Source: an uncultured Alistipes sp.
Lineage (GTDB): Bacteria; Bacteroidota; Bacteroidia; Bacteroidales; Rikenellaceae
Assembly: GCA_949285535.1 (NCBI GenBank)
Contig: CASDZP010000006.1
Location: 45,720 to 109,719, forward strand
Direction of reading: 5' to 3'
Length of the DNA stretch: 64,000 nt
This document shows, piece by piece, positions 42,958-53,067 of the stretch; the first letter of the stretch is position 1; the number at the start of each line of letters is the position of its first letter. The notes beneath the pieces were generated by a model. It was not told the DNA's origin, searched no databases, and saw only the letters and a program-made list of their open reading frames with translations. The translations under genes and the position numbers were made by a program.

Positions 42958-44616
42958 ATTGTTCCCGATATTAGCGTTAAACCTTAAAGCGTCCAATTGC
43001 TTCATTATCTCTTCCTCCAGACGGTGGCCTTCGGCGAACTGTTCGCTCAATGTCTTTTTATATTCTGCCATGCGTGAGTTAAACTCCTCTTCCGTAATAT
43101 CAACATAATCAATCTTGATGTCGAAATATTGCCCGGCAGACAATGAATAGCCTTTCTCTATAATTTCATCGTAGCTTACAGCAACCGAAAAATCCTCTAC
43201 GACTTCTTTGTTTTTGAATGTATTGACAATTAAATCAATGTCTTCATTCAGCAATCTGCGTTTCTTATTTTTACCTTCCTTATATTCCTCTCCCAACTTG
43301 CTCGCGTCAATCAATATGACTTTCTCTGCAGAAGCGGATTTGTCAAAGAACAGAACGGAAACATTCGTACCTGTATTTGCAAATACATTGCTTGGCATGG
43401 AGATACAGCCATATACCCAGCGGTTATCTATAATTTTTGTCAAAACCTTTCTTTCAACACCGCTTTTGGACGTAATGAATCCCGTTGGAATGACAATAGC
43501 CCCTTTCCCGGTTGTTTTCAGTGAGTTGATGAGATGTTGTATGAAGCACAGATAGATAGACATTGACTCTTTCTTCTTTGCCGGAATAGACGGCACTCCT
43601 GCCCAGAATCGTACCGTATCAGAAGCCAATGTGTCTCTAAAATCAGAGAAATCCAAGTTGAACGGCGGGTTGGAAACAACGAAATCGAATTTTCGAAGTG
43701 TCCCGTTTTCTACCTTGTGGTATGGTTCTGTAAGCGTATTGCCTTGTACAACATTCGGAAGACTTCCTGAGAGATTGTTCAGAATTAGATTCAGTCGGAG
43801 CATCTCACTGGATTTTTCAGATATATCCTGACTGAAGATAGTGCAACGTTCTTCTCCTATCTGATGAGCCAAAGCCATCAGCAACGTACCTGTTCCCGCT
43901 GACGGGTCATAACAGGTCATACCCCGCAAGTCTGCATTGTCACCGACCAGCAAACGTGCCATTACCTGTGCGATTGCCCTTGGGGTATAATATTCCGCAT
44001 ATTTCCCGCCTCCTGCATTGTTGTAATCCTTTATCAGATACTCAAATATCCGCGAGAAGAAGTCGTATTTCTCTGCAAAGACACTCTCAAAATTGAATGA
44101 TGCTACGGAACTCATCAGTGAGCGTGCAAAATCATCCCTTTTCTGCGGATCTGTTACAAACTGTGTGAGCGCACTGAATATATTGACTCTGCTTTTTCCT
44201 GAAGTTACGACAGAAAATGTATCTGCGTTCAGATTGGCAATATCAATCAGTGTGGCATCCAGCCTTGTAGAAAAATCTCCCGTTCCGGAGGTATTGTACA
44301 GATGCGCCAATGTGTGCTCGGGTTTAAGCAAAGGGACGGATGCTGGAAGGTAGCTGAACAAATCTTCTACTTCGTCTTCGGTGAATTTATCATATTCTGC
44401 ATCCCACTTGTCCGCCTTGCTCAATCTCTCCCCATAGACTTTATCCCGTTTTGCCTCATATCCGAACTTGTCGTTGAAATACTTGTACAGAAACATCTCC
44501 GTAATAATCTTGTATTCACTTCCGCTATTGGCAAGACCGAAATGGGAGGTGGTCGATTTCAGTGAGTCGATAAGGGCTATCGTAGCTTCTGATATATTCT
44601 GGGTATTTGCATTCAT
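42952..44616 (-). CDS. hsdM: Type I restriction-modification methyltransferase subunit HsdM
   Basis: A 554-aa N6-adenine methyltransferase. The N-terminal helical domain is followed by YYTPRAIAQVMARLL, motif I YDPSAGTGTLLMALAHQ, and the catalytic NPPF motif (VVSNPPFNLDF). The C-terminal extension contains the coiled region for binding HsdS. All motifs are intact, so it could methylate DNA if a full HsdS is made. The ATG lies one base after the hsdR stop. Confidence 0.93.
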   Translation of the reverse strand: MNANTQNISEATIALIDSLKSTTSHFGLANSGSEYKIITEMFLYKYFNDKFGYEAKRDKVYGERLSKADKWDAEYDKFTEDEVEDLFSYLPASVPLLKPEHTLAHLYNTSGTGDFSTRLDATLIDIANLNADTFSVVTSGKSRVNIFSALTQFVTDPQKRDDFARSLMSSVASFNFESVFAEKYDFFSRIFEYLIKDYNNAGGGKYAEYYTPRAIAQVMARLLVGDNADLRGMTCYDPSAGTGTLLMALAHQIGEERCTIFSQDISEKSSEMLRLNLILNNLSGSLPNVVQGNTLTEPYHKVENGTLRKFDFVVSNPPFNLDFSDFRDTLASDTVRFWAGVPSIPAKKKESMSIYLCFIQHLINSLKTTGKGAIVIPTGFITSKSGVERKVLTKIIDNRWVYGCISMPSNVFANTGTNVSVLFFDKSASAEKVILIDASKLGEEYKEGKNKKRRLLNEDIDLIVNTFKNKEVVEDFSVAVSYDEIIEKGYSLSAGQYFDIKIDYVDITEEEFNSRMAEYKKTLSEQFAEGHRLEEEIMKQLDALRFNANIGNNE

Positions 44617-44617
44617 A

Positions 44618-47600
44618 TTATCTTAAGTGAACTTGATTGTATTGGTTTATATATTCATTTGCAATGAGGTTATTGATAAACTTGCGGTCAGATATACTCG
44701 CATTTATCCCCAAGTCGATAAGTTGATGACCTATCATCGCTAATGTATCCTTCTTAAAACTGTTTTCATTCGCAATGATGTTAATATCAAGGTAAATCCG
44801 GTTATCAATCTCACGTTTCATTTTTGACAGACTTTCCGCTATTTCGTATTCAGCTTTGGATATAATGGGCTTTTCGCGCTTCCCATTTTCTTCTTCAATA
44901 CGCTTGTGGATACGGACAAAACGCTCGTCTCCCTGATATTTCTTTTTGAGTATATTGTTGCGACGGTTGATTTCACGGATTTTCTTCATCACTGAATCCA
45001 TATAGTCAATGCTTTCTTTCGCATCTTGCGTGTTTTGAGGAACAAAACCTTTTTTTCTGAAATATTCCCTAAATTCGTCAGCTAAAATCACATATTTGTC
45101 TTCTGTCCTGTCGAAGTTGGCCTCAAATTCCGCCTTGACTCTTTCACACTGTTCCCGGATGTCGTTTACAATAATACGCAATTCCTCCGACATGCCTTTC
45201 TTGAACTCGAATTCCAATTCTGAGAGAGCGACATTGATAATTCCTGACACATCCGCCTTGTGTTCGGTGCTTTCCAGCAGATTAATGCGTTCTATGCGGT
45301 GAGAGACCTCTGTAATGAGCGTAGTGATAGTTCCTTGGGGCAGACTGTCAATCTTCTCTTTAAGCTCTTCATCGCCAAATGACCTTATTTGGTTTATGAT
45401 TGCCTTGGCATTTTCAAGAGTAGAGCGGAGTGTGTATAGATTTTCTTTGTTCTCAATCTCGTCTATTTCCTTTCGGAACTCTTCAGAGTTATCGCAGGTA
45501 TAATTGAACAGAATGGTGCGAATTTCCTTTATCTGCTCTATAATCTGCTCCTTGTCTACAATGAGAGCTTCTCCCACTGTTTCCTTCTCGCCTGTTTCAT
45601 CAATGTCGGCAGTACGGTTCAATTCACGCAGATAGCGGTCATTCGTGGCGTCAAAATTTTCCTTGATATTTACAAAATCCACGACATAACCGTACTTGAA
45701 TTTATGGTATGGTCTGTTTACCCTTGTCAGTGCCTGCAGCAAATCGTGCCCGTCAAGGCTGCGCCCCAAATAGAGCTTCTTCAAACGGGGTGCATCGAAT
45801 CCGGTCAGAAGCATCTGGTTGACAATCAGAATATCTACTGATAGCTTTTTCTTGTATTCATCAATGTATGCCTTGCGTTCTTCCTTGTCTCCTTCATCGT
45901 GCAGAATCAAAGAAGCCTTCAGCGGTTTTGCATGGTGTCCGCAAGCAACCATGGGATCGGCGGTTATCGTCGGATTTTCATCGTGTTTCTTCTTTATATG
46001 CAATGCATTGTTGAAGCGCTCCTGCCACAAACGATACATTTCACGGGCTTGCGGATTTGTCTTGCACACTATCATCGCACCCACGGTATCATCGTCCTGT
46101 TCAATACGGAACCGTCGGAAATCAGAAATGATATAGTCTATCAGTGCATTGAGGTAGGATTCATGTTCAATGATTTTGTTACGGTCAATATCGCTTTTCC
46201 TGACTTCAATACTGCCTGCCAGTTTGTCGAGGATACTCTCTATTTTCTCTTTATAGATTGTTTCGACAGGTTCTCTCATAAGTTTCAGTGTATAGCCGTC
46301 TGATATTGACTTGTCATAATAATAGGTGTCTATGTAATCACCGAATATACGCCATGATTCCCTCTCCTCTTTCAGTAGAGGGGTGCCTGTCAATGCAATT
46401 TTTATCGAATCCTTATCAGCCGACAACAGGTTTGCCAGGAAACTTCCTTGTGGGTTATAGCCTCTATGTGCCTCATCGATAAAGAAGATACGCTGCAAAC
46501 GGGTGCTGTAACCGGAATCAATCTGAATTTTGGCGGAATCCTGTTTGAATTTCTGGATGTTTACCACCATTATCTCGGCCTTACCTTCTGCATTTTCCGT
46601 CAAATTCGTACTGTGTATGTCTGACATCAGTTCATTCCTGCTGTTTGCCGTTCTTACAGACAGCCCTCTCGCCACGAATTCATCTTTGGCCTGTTCCATC
46701 AGGTCAAGACGATCCACAATGAAATAAAATTTCACGGCGGTGTTCTTTGCCGCATAAAAATCAGTCAGACTGCGTATTGAATAATATGCCAAGGCTGTTT
46801 TCCCGCTACCTTGTGTATGCCAGATAATCCCGCTTTTTACTCCATTATCCAATTTCTTCCGGATTGCAAACGAGGCGAAGAGCTGCTGGTAACGCATTAC
46901 ATGCTTTTCCAGCATGGTGGTCTTGCTGCCGTCTTCCAATTCGACCTTTCTGTCCACATAGGCAAACCCATATCTTAGCAAAAAAAGAAATCTCTCTTTG
47001 CTCAGCATCGATGTCAGAATCCTGTTGGTCGGAGTATTTATGTCTTTATTGGTATTATATTCGGGCAGGTTCTTGATGACAACACAATTTCTGTGCTGCA
47101 ATATCTGTTTCTCCGTGCTGTCGGATACTGACTTATAAGGATATCTCTCTGCAAAATCTTTGTCAGCCTCACGAAAAACGTTGAAGAAGGCTTTGTTCTT
47201 GGACGTACAGCAATAGAATGCACCCTGAATCGGAACTCTGCTTTCATTGTCATACTCCTGATTGTTGGAAAATATCATCAGCTGAGTAACATTCAGGAAT
47301 TTCCTGAATTTTTCGTTACGCATCCGCACATTGATACGCTCCCTTTCTGCCAGAATGCCGTCATGGTTATTCGGTTTCTTAACCTCAATAAAAGCTAATG
47401 GAAGTCCGTTTACAAAACATGTTATGTCTGGTCTGAAACTGTCTCCGCTGTCCTGATTCTCACACTCGAATTCAGTGGTTACATGCCATTCGTTATTGTC
47501 GGCGTTTTGGAAGTCTATCAGTTTGATGTTATTGATGGAGGAAAGTTTGTTATAGAACTCCCTTCCAAGGTCATTATTGTTAAGTGTCAATGTGATTTCA

Positions 47601-47796
47601 CTCAGCAGTTGCTTTGCCTGTAAATCTGACATTTCTGGATTCAGACGTTGAACGCTGCGTAAAAATACATCCGTCAGAATATTTGTCTCGGAATCGTATC
47701 CTGTTATATTGTCCAGATATATATATATCCAAGTCTACACAGATGTAAGGCAGCAGGAACCTGCACCCGTGTATTTTCATTGAATTTGTATCCCAT
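44618..47796 (-). CDS. hsdR: Type I restriction subunit HsdR, 5' end out of frame at an (AT)6 tract
   Basis: The intact frame from 47632 codes 1004 aa: an endonuclease domain (RPDITCFVNGLPLAFIEVKKPN, a PD-ExK pattern), Walker A TQGSGKTAL, DEAH box IDEAHRGYN and LTGTPLL. The natural N-terminus lies upstream. An ATG at 47796 starts MGYKFNENTRVQVPAALHLC, which continues in frame (LDNITGYDSETNILTDVFLR to MSDLQ) only if the AT tract at 47717-47728 has five units instead of six. With six it stops early. The ATG is 10 bp after the stop of the xre gene. Confidence 0.88.
47717..47728. repeat. (AT)6 dinucleotide tract within the hsdR 5' coding region
   Basis: Six AT units. Removing one unit restores a continuous frame from the ATG at 47796 into hsdR, so the tract may switch expression by slippage. 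Confidence 0.7.
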
Positions 47797-47806
47797 AAAT
47801 TTACCT

Positions 47807-48013
47807 TTATTCTTTGCCGGTTACCAGAGCCTTCAAATCAACCTGAAGAATTTCCGCAATTTGCTGAAGTGTATCCAGATCAGGCTGTGGACTGTTGCAA
47901 GCATACGCATCGACCATGTTGAAACTCTCATCCGTTTTGGGTAGCCATGTCTGAGAAATACACTTTCCAGCTAAAATAAGTTTTATTCTGTTAACTTTAT
48001 AATACAAGCACAA
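47807..48013 (-). CDS. Small XRE-like helix-turn-helix protein, possibly degraded
   Basis: 68 codons. NRIKLILAGKCISQTWLPKT, then AYACNSPQPDLDTLQQIAEI and ILQVDLKALV follow the pattern of the small HTH_3 regulators that precede hsdR in Bacteroidetes. The recognition-helix part is unusual, and no ATG lies in the expected position: only a TTG-type start is available where the family has M before NRIK. It may therefore be inactive. Confidence 0.5.
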   Translation of the reverse strand: MCLYYKVNRIKLILAGKCISQTWLPKTDESFNMVDAYACNSPQPDLDTLQQIAEILQVDLKALVTGKE

Positions 48014-48148
48014 TTATTCTACAAAAGTAGTGAATTATATTAGATGACAGGATTCTTTTGTCGTACTTTTGTATTGTATAAAAAATGTTAAGCGTTTGGT
48101 TAATTTTATATGAGAGGATTGCATTAGATGTCATGCCATGTAAAAAAC

Positions 48149-48181
48149 ACGGAAGTATATGCACATTGCATATACTTCCGT
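48149..48181. terminator. Strong bidirectional terminator
   Basis: A perfect 14-bp stem (CGGAAGTATATGCA with its complement) around CAT, flanked by an A run and T run. It separates the type I locus from the membrane protein gene. Confidence 0.8.
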
Positions 48182-48200
48182 ATTTTTGTGACTATGTCTA

Positions 48201-49523
48201 TTACCACTTCTCCTGACTCTTGAATTTCTCTTCTTTGTTTTTGAAGATGTTGTGGCAGTTGAGGCATTCGTAATAAACGTCGAAAGTCTCGATTATGTCT
48301 ATCTGTACGCCGTATCTGCGTTTGTACCAGTCGATTATTTCGTCGGAACGTACCTCCGTGTGGTCGAATTTGTCGTCATGTATCCTGCTGCGTCTAACTT
48401 CGCGTCGTACAAGTTTTTCGCTCAGTTTTTTATGATTTCCGTAGGCTCCGCAGACCCTGCAACAGCTTTTGCCGATGTGTAGAGAGAGAAAGTACCATGA
48501 CAAAGCTCCTGCTACCGCCCAACCGAACATCTCACGAATCGAACTCCATCCCCATATCTGGTAAAATGTCATTGAGAAAAGGAAGAATGTGACAATAAGA
48601 ATGATGGTGAATATGCGGAATGTCTTGACAAACGATAACGGATAAACTTTGCTGTAAAGTCGTGGGTATGCTATCATGAAGGCGGGCATGACAACCCAAA
48701 ACGGATAAAATCCGTAGAAGTTGACCATCAAGAAGCAGAACAGAGCGAGAATAAGCGGAGGTATTTGTTTCGCTTTGTAGGCTTTCGGTAGCATAAACAC
48801 CAGAAAAATGGTGAATATCGCTACAATCATCCATCTGAATATGTTGAATCCTGACGACTTGTAGAGATTATCCCTCGCTCGGAGATTGCCTTTCCATGTG
48901 CCGTCACCAAGATATTTGTTGGCTGTGCTTGCTGTTAATGTAGAGTCATTAGTGGTGTCGGCTGATGTGTCTGTCTTTGTTTGAGTTGACTGAGTCGCCA
49001 CTTTTGGGTTTATGGCTTCGAGTGAGGCGGTATCTGTCGGTCGGATTGTGGCTGCCAATCTGAATTGTGATGCGGGAATCTCTATGTATTTGTCCAAATC
49101 GGTTAGGTGCGACTTGTATTCAGGATAAAGCTCGAATCTGTTGTTCCATTTGTCGTACACAAGTCTGCATTTTCTGAAAAACGAGGCGGCTTTTCCTTCA
49201 GGACCCTGTATCATGAAGGCTATCTGTTTCTCGTCCTCACCACGGTCGGAGAGACTTTTTATTTCAAAACTTGCCAAAGGTTTCAGTGTGTCACTATTAT
49301 CGAACACTTTCATGTATCCGATAATATTGTTTGCCGGTTTATGTCCGTGCAGGTCCATTTTATACAGCAGTGTCATGGAGTCTGTACGGCGAATCATCTC
49401 ACCCGTGGCGTTGAAAGGGTATTTTTGTTTTGTGTCTGTATTTCCTGCCAGTAGAGTGTGGACTGAAGATAGACCGAGTATCGTAATAAGTAAGACTCTG
49501 ATGTATGCGCGGAATGTTTTCAT
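48201..49523 (-). CDS. Hypothetical membrane protein with C-terminal zinc motif
   Basis: About 440 aa from ATG 49523. A signal peptide (ends LLAG) leads to an extracytoplasmic domain of about 190 residues, a Thr/Ser/Asp-rich linker, about five membrane helices (IFRWMIVAIFTIFLVFMLP onward), then a cytoplasmic tail with paired cysteines (CCRVCG and CLNCHNIF) that could bind zinc. No family is recognised. It stands alone between two terminators. Confidence 0.6.
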   Translation of the reverse strand: MKTFRAYIRVLLITILGLSSVHTLLAGNTDTKQKYPFNATGEMIRRTDSMTLLYKMDLHGHKPANNIIGYMKVFDNSDTLKPLASFEIKSLSDRGEDEKQIAFMIQGPEGKAASFFRKCRLVYDKWNNRFELYPEYKSHLTDLDKYIEIPASQFRLAATIRPTDTASLEAINPKVATQSTQTKTDTSADTTNDSTLTASTANKYLGDGTWKGNLRARDNLYKSSGFNIFRWMIVAIFTIFLVFMLPKAYKAKQIPPLILALFCFLMVNFYGFYPFWVVMPAFMIAYPRLYSKVYPLSFVKTFRIFTIILIVTFFLFSMTFYQIWGWSSIREMFGWAVAGALSWYFLSLHIGKSCCRVCGAYGNHKKLSEKLVRREVRRSRIHDDKFDHTEVRSDEIIDWYKRRYGVQIDIIETFDVYYECLNCHNIFKNKEEKFKSQEKW

Positions 49524-49550
49524 CGCAAAATGTATTTTGATGTCAAACAA

Positions 49551-49908
49551 AAATAATCATTTTTCCGAATTGTGAGCATTGTTTTTTAAGACTGTTTTTT
49601 ATAATGTGTAATTATTGTTTTTAGTGTGAGTCGTCTGTTAAAGTAAAAGGTCAAACCTAAAGGTTTGACCTTTTACCATTAAACAATAAACCATTGATTA
49701 TTGATGTTGATTATCAGTTGTTTGCTTTTTTTTGTTGTGTGCTGTTGTAGATAATATTTATGAAGCTGTTAACCATAATTATAGCTGAATTATTAACTCA
49801 TAATATATACTATTTTATTTCCTACTTCTATGGTGCGTTTGATATACAGTGTTTTATTCAAATAATTTGTCGTTCTGTTTTGTTTCTCGCTATTCTTTGA
49901 GAGTTCTT
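49551..49908. other. Intergenic region with one hairpin
   Basis: GTAAAAGGTCAAACCT pairs with AGGTTTGACCTTTTAC at 49643-49676, a good bidirectional terminator. The rest is AT-rich and shows no gene. Confidence 0.6.
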
Positions 49909-52900
49909 TTATTTTGCTGTTTCTGTATCCGTGTGAGTATGTCTGCTTGGCATGACTTTTTCCTGTATGTATCGGAATACCACGAACAGAGGCGGTACCA
50001 CGAAAAGAAGAGCTATCGTTCCCACAAGCATGCCACCGACCGTTCCGACACCTATCGAAATATTGCCGTTGGCACCCACTCCTGTGGAGAACATCATCGG
50101 GAGCATACCGAATATCATTGTAAGCGAGGTCATCAGAATCGGACGCAGACGGACCTTGGCGGCGGAGAGTGCCGCCTGCATGATGCTCATTCCGTGGTCA
50201 CGACGTTCTGACGCGTATTCCGTAAGTAGAATTGCGGTTTTGGACAACAGACCTATAAGCATGATAAGACCCGTCTGGAGATAGATGTTGTTCTCAAGAC
50301 CGAACATTTTTGCGAAAAGAAAACTTCCCGCAAGACCGAACGGTACGGAGAGAATGACAGCCAACGGTACGAACAGACTCTCATAGAGGGCACATAGTAT
50401 CAGGTAGATGAACACCACGCATATTATGAACACCAATGTGGTCGTGTTGCCCGTGTCGGACTCCTCGCGGGACATGCCGCCGAACTCGAAACCGTAACCT
50501 GTGGGAAGTGTTTGCGAGGCTACTTCTCCGATTGCCTCGATTGCCTGTCCGGAACTGTATCCCGTGGCGGGGGAACCGTTGATTTGAATGGCGGAGAAGA
50601 GATTGAAACGTGTAAGCATCTCCGAACCGTAAACACGGGTGAGTTTCAGATATTGGCTTATCGGGCTCATCTCTCCGACATCGTTACGTACAAAGATACT
50701 ATTTAGCGATTCGGTATCGAGACGAAATTCGGGCGGCGCCTGTACCATGACACGGTACAGCTTTGAAAAGCGGTTCATGTTTGAGGCGTAGTTGCCGCCG
50801 ATGTATCCCGATAAGGTGGAGAGCACATCCGAGGGCGAAATTCCGCTCCTTTTACAGCGGGCGGCGTCAACCTCTACGAGATACTGGGGAAATTTGGTGT
50901 CGAAAGAGGTTGTAGCCCTGCCTATTTCGGGACGTTTATTGAACTCGTCGAGGAAAAGACGGGTATATTTGAGGAGTTCTTCGGTCGTGCCGCCTCTCTG
51001 GTCCTGAATATAAACCTCAAAACCGCTGTTGGAACCGTAACCGGGAATCATGGGACGGGTGAACGGCATGACTTCCGCCTCCGTAATGGATGCGGTGTGG
51101 CGGCTTATCTCTTCCATGACGGCGTCTATGGCGTCCTCTTTGTCGGGACGCTCGCTCCAGTCTTTCAGTCGTATCGTGAACATGCCGTTACATGCCCCCT
51201 GACCGCTCAACATTGAGTTGCCTGTGGTGTTGGAGTAGAGTTCGACCTGCGGAATGGTACGCAGACAGCTGTCCACTTTCTCCATGACTTCATGTGTCGT
51301 GCTTACGCTGTTACCCGGAGACGTGCGTACGTCTATGAAGACCGTACCCATGTCCTCGTTGGGTACAAGCCCCGTTTTTGTAGTCGCCATAAGGTAGGCG
51401 AAACCGCCGCACGCCGCCACCAGCAGTACGCCCGCGAGCCACTTACGTTTAAGCATGAAGAGCACTCCCGTTTTGTATTTCGCCACCATGCGGTTGAACG
51501 CCGCGTCGAAGGCGATGTGAAAGCGTGAAGAGAAACTCATCTTGCCGCCGTCGGACGAGGTTTGGTGAGGAGTCATAATCAGAGCGCAGAGGGCGGGGCT
51601 CAATGTCATGGCGTTCAACAATGATATGGCCACCGCCGCCGCCATGGTCAGGCCGAACTGGGTATAGAATGTACCGGTGGTACCGCCGATGAAACTGACG
51701 GGGATGAAAACCGCCATAAAGACGAATGTAGTGGTGACGAGCGCGGAGGTGATGCCGTGCATGGCGTCGATAGTGGCGGGGTAAGCCGATTGGTAACCCT
51801 CGTCGAATTTTGCCTGAACAGCCTCCACAACGACAATCGCGTCATCGACGACGGTGCCTATGACAAGTACGAGTGCGAAAAGCGTCAGCATGTTGAGGCT
51901 GAATCCCGCCACAGATAGAAAGGCGAACGTACCCACGAGAGAGACGATTATCGAGAGCGCGGGTATGAGTGTCGAGCGGAGACTCTGGAGAAATACATAG
52001 ACAACCAGTACGACGAGAATAATGGCTTCGATGAGGGTCTTGACGACGCTTTTGATAGAGGCGTCGAGAAAATCTTTCGTACTCATCAGGTCCACAATCT
52101 CAATGCCTTTTGGAAGTGTCTCGGATATTTCTGCGACGGTGCGGTCAATCTCCTCGATGATTTCGTTGGCGTTCGACCCGGAGGTCTGCGCTATCATAAT
52201 GTTGCAACCGGGATGTCCGTTGACCTGACCGATATAATCGTAGGCGCGTGTGCCGAGTTCTATCTCCGCCACATCCTTCAGGCGTAGAATCTCGCCGTCG
52301 GGGAGCGATTTGATTACTAGATTTTCATAATCGACCTCGTTCTCGTAGCGACCTCTGTATTTCAGTACATACTGAAACGTGTTCGCCGACTCCGCGCCGA
52401 GCGTACCGGTAGCCGCCTCCACGTTCTGTTCGTCCAGCACGGCGGTTATGTCGGAGGGAACGAGCGAGTATTTTCGCATCTTTCCGGGGTCGAGCCATAT
52501 ACGCATCGAGTATTCGTATCCGAAGACGTTGACCTCGCCGACACCGGCGATACGGGAGAGGCGGGGCTCGATGTTTATCTTCATGTAGTTGGTCAGAAAC
52601 GCCTCGTCAAAAGAGTCGTCAGGGCTATATACCGCAAGCTGTTTTATGTTGCTGGTCTGTCGCTTGCGCACCGTGATGCCGCTCTTGGTCACTTCGGCGG
52701 GAAGAAGACCCTCGGCGGTGGCGATGCGGTTTTGAACATTGACCGTCGCCATGTCGGGGTCGGTACCCTGTCGGAAATATACCGTTATCTTGGTTGAACC
52801 GTTATTGGAGGCGGTGGAGGTCATATACATCATGTTCTCGACACCGTTAAGAGCCTCCTCAAGAGGAATGACGACACTTTTCAGCACCGTCTCGGCGTTG

Positions 52901-53058
52901 GCGCCCGTGTAGGTGGCGGATACGCTCACCGTGGGAGGCGCGATTTCGGGAAACTGCTCGATAGGCAACTGCCATAGACTGATAAACCCCAAAATCAGGA
53001 TAAGCACTGAGATGACGCCCGCCAGAATGGGGCGGTCGATGAATGTTCTTATCTTCAT
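49909..53058 (-). CDS. RND multidrug efflux transporter (AcrB/HAE1 type)
   Basis: A 1049-aa inner-membrane pump of the hydrophobe/amphiphile RND family. The N-terminus MKIRTFIDRPILAGVISVLI, GTVVDDAIVVVEAV in TM4 with the proton-relay Asp pair, and GLVPNEDMGTVFIDVRTSPG at the second half are family marks. Twelve membrane helices and two periplasmic loops are expected. It follows the membrane-fusion gene by 9 bp. No outer-membrane channel gene is nearby, so it must borrow a TolC-like partner from elsewhere. Confidence 0.93.
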   Translation of the reverse strand: MKIRTFIDRPILAGVISVLILILGFISLWQLPIEQFPEIAPPTVSVSATYTGANAETVLKSVVIPLEEALNGVENMMYMTSTASNNGSTKITVYFRQGTDPDMATVNVQNRIATAEGLLPAEVTKSGITVRKRQTSNIKQLAVYSPDDSFDEAFLTNYMKINIEPRLSRIAGVGEVNVFGYEYSMRIWLDPGKMRKYSLVPSDITAVLDEQNVEAATGTLGAESANTFQYVLKYRGRYENEVDYENLVIKSLPDGEILRLKDVAEIELGTRAYDYIGQVNGHPGCNIMIAQTSGSNANEIIEEIDRTVAEISETLPKGIEIVDLMSTKDFLDASIKSVVKTLIEAIILVVLVVYVFLQSLRSTLIPALSIIVSLVGTFAFLSVAGFSLNMLTLFALVLVIGTVVDDAIVVVEAVQAKFDEGYQSAYPATIDAMHGITSALVTTTFVFMAVFIPVSFIGGTTGTFYTQFGLTMAAAVAISLLNAMTLSPALCALIMTPHQTSSDGGKMSFSSRFHIAFDAAFNRMVAKYKTGVLFMLKRKWLAGVLLVAACGGFAYLMATTKTGLVPNEDMGTVFIDVRTSPGNSVSTTHEVMEKVDSCLRTIPQVELYSNTTGNSMLSGQGACNGMFTIRLKDWSERPDKEDAIDAVMEEISRHTASITEAEVMPFTRPMIPGYGSNSGFEVYIQDQRGGTTEELLKYTRLFLDEFNKRPEIGRATTSFDTKFPQYLVEVDAARCKRSGISPSDVLSTLSGYIGGNYASNMNRFSKLYRVMVQAPPEFRLDTESLNSIFVRNDVGEMSPISQYLKLTRVYGSEMLTRFNLFSAIQINGSPATGYSSGQAIEAIGEVASQTLPTGYGFEFGGMSREESDTGNTTTLVFIICVVFIYLILCALYESLFVPLAVILSVPFGLAGSFLFAKMFGLENNIYLQTGLIMLIGLLSKTAILLTEYASERRDHGMSIMQAALSAAKVRLRPILMTSLTMIFGMLPMMFSTGVGANGNISIGVGTVGGMLVGTIALLFVVPPLFVVFRYIQEKVMPSRHTHTDTETAK

Positions 53059-53067
53059 GGCGTTCGT

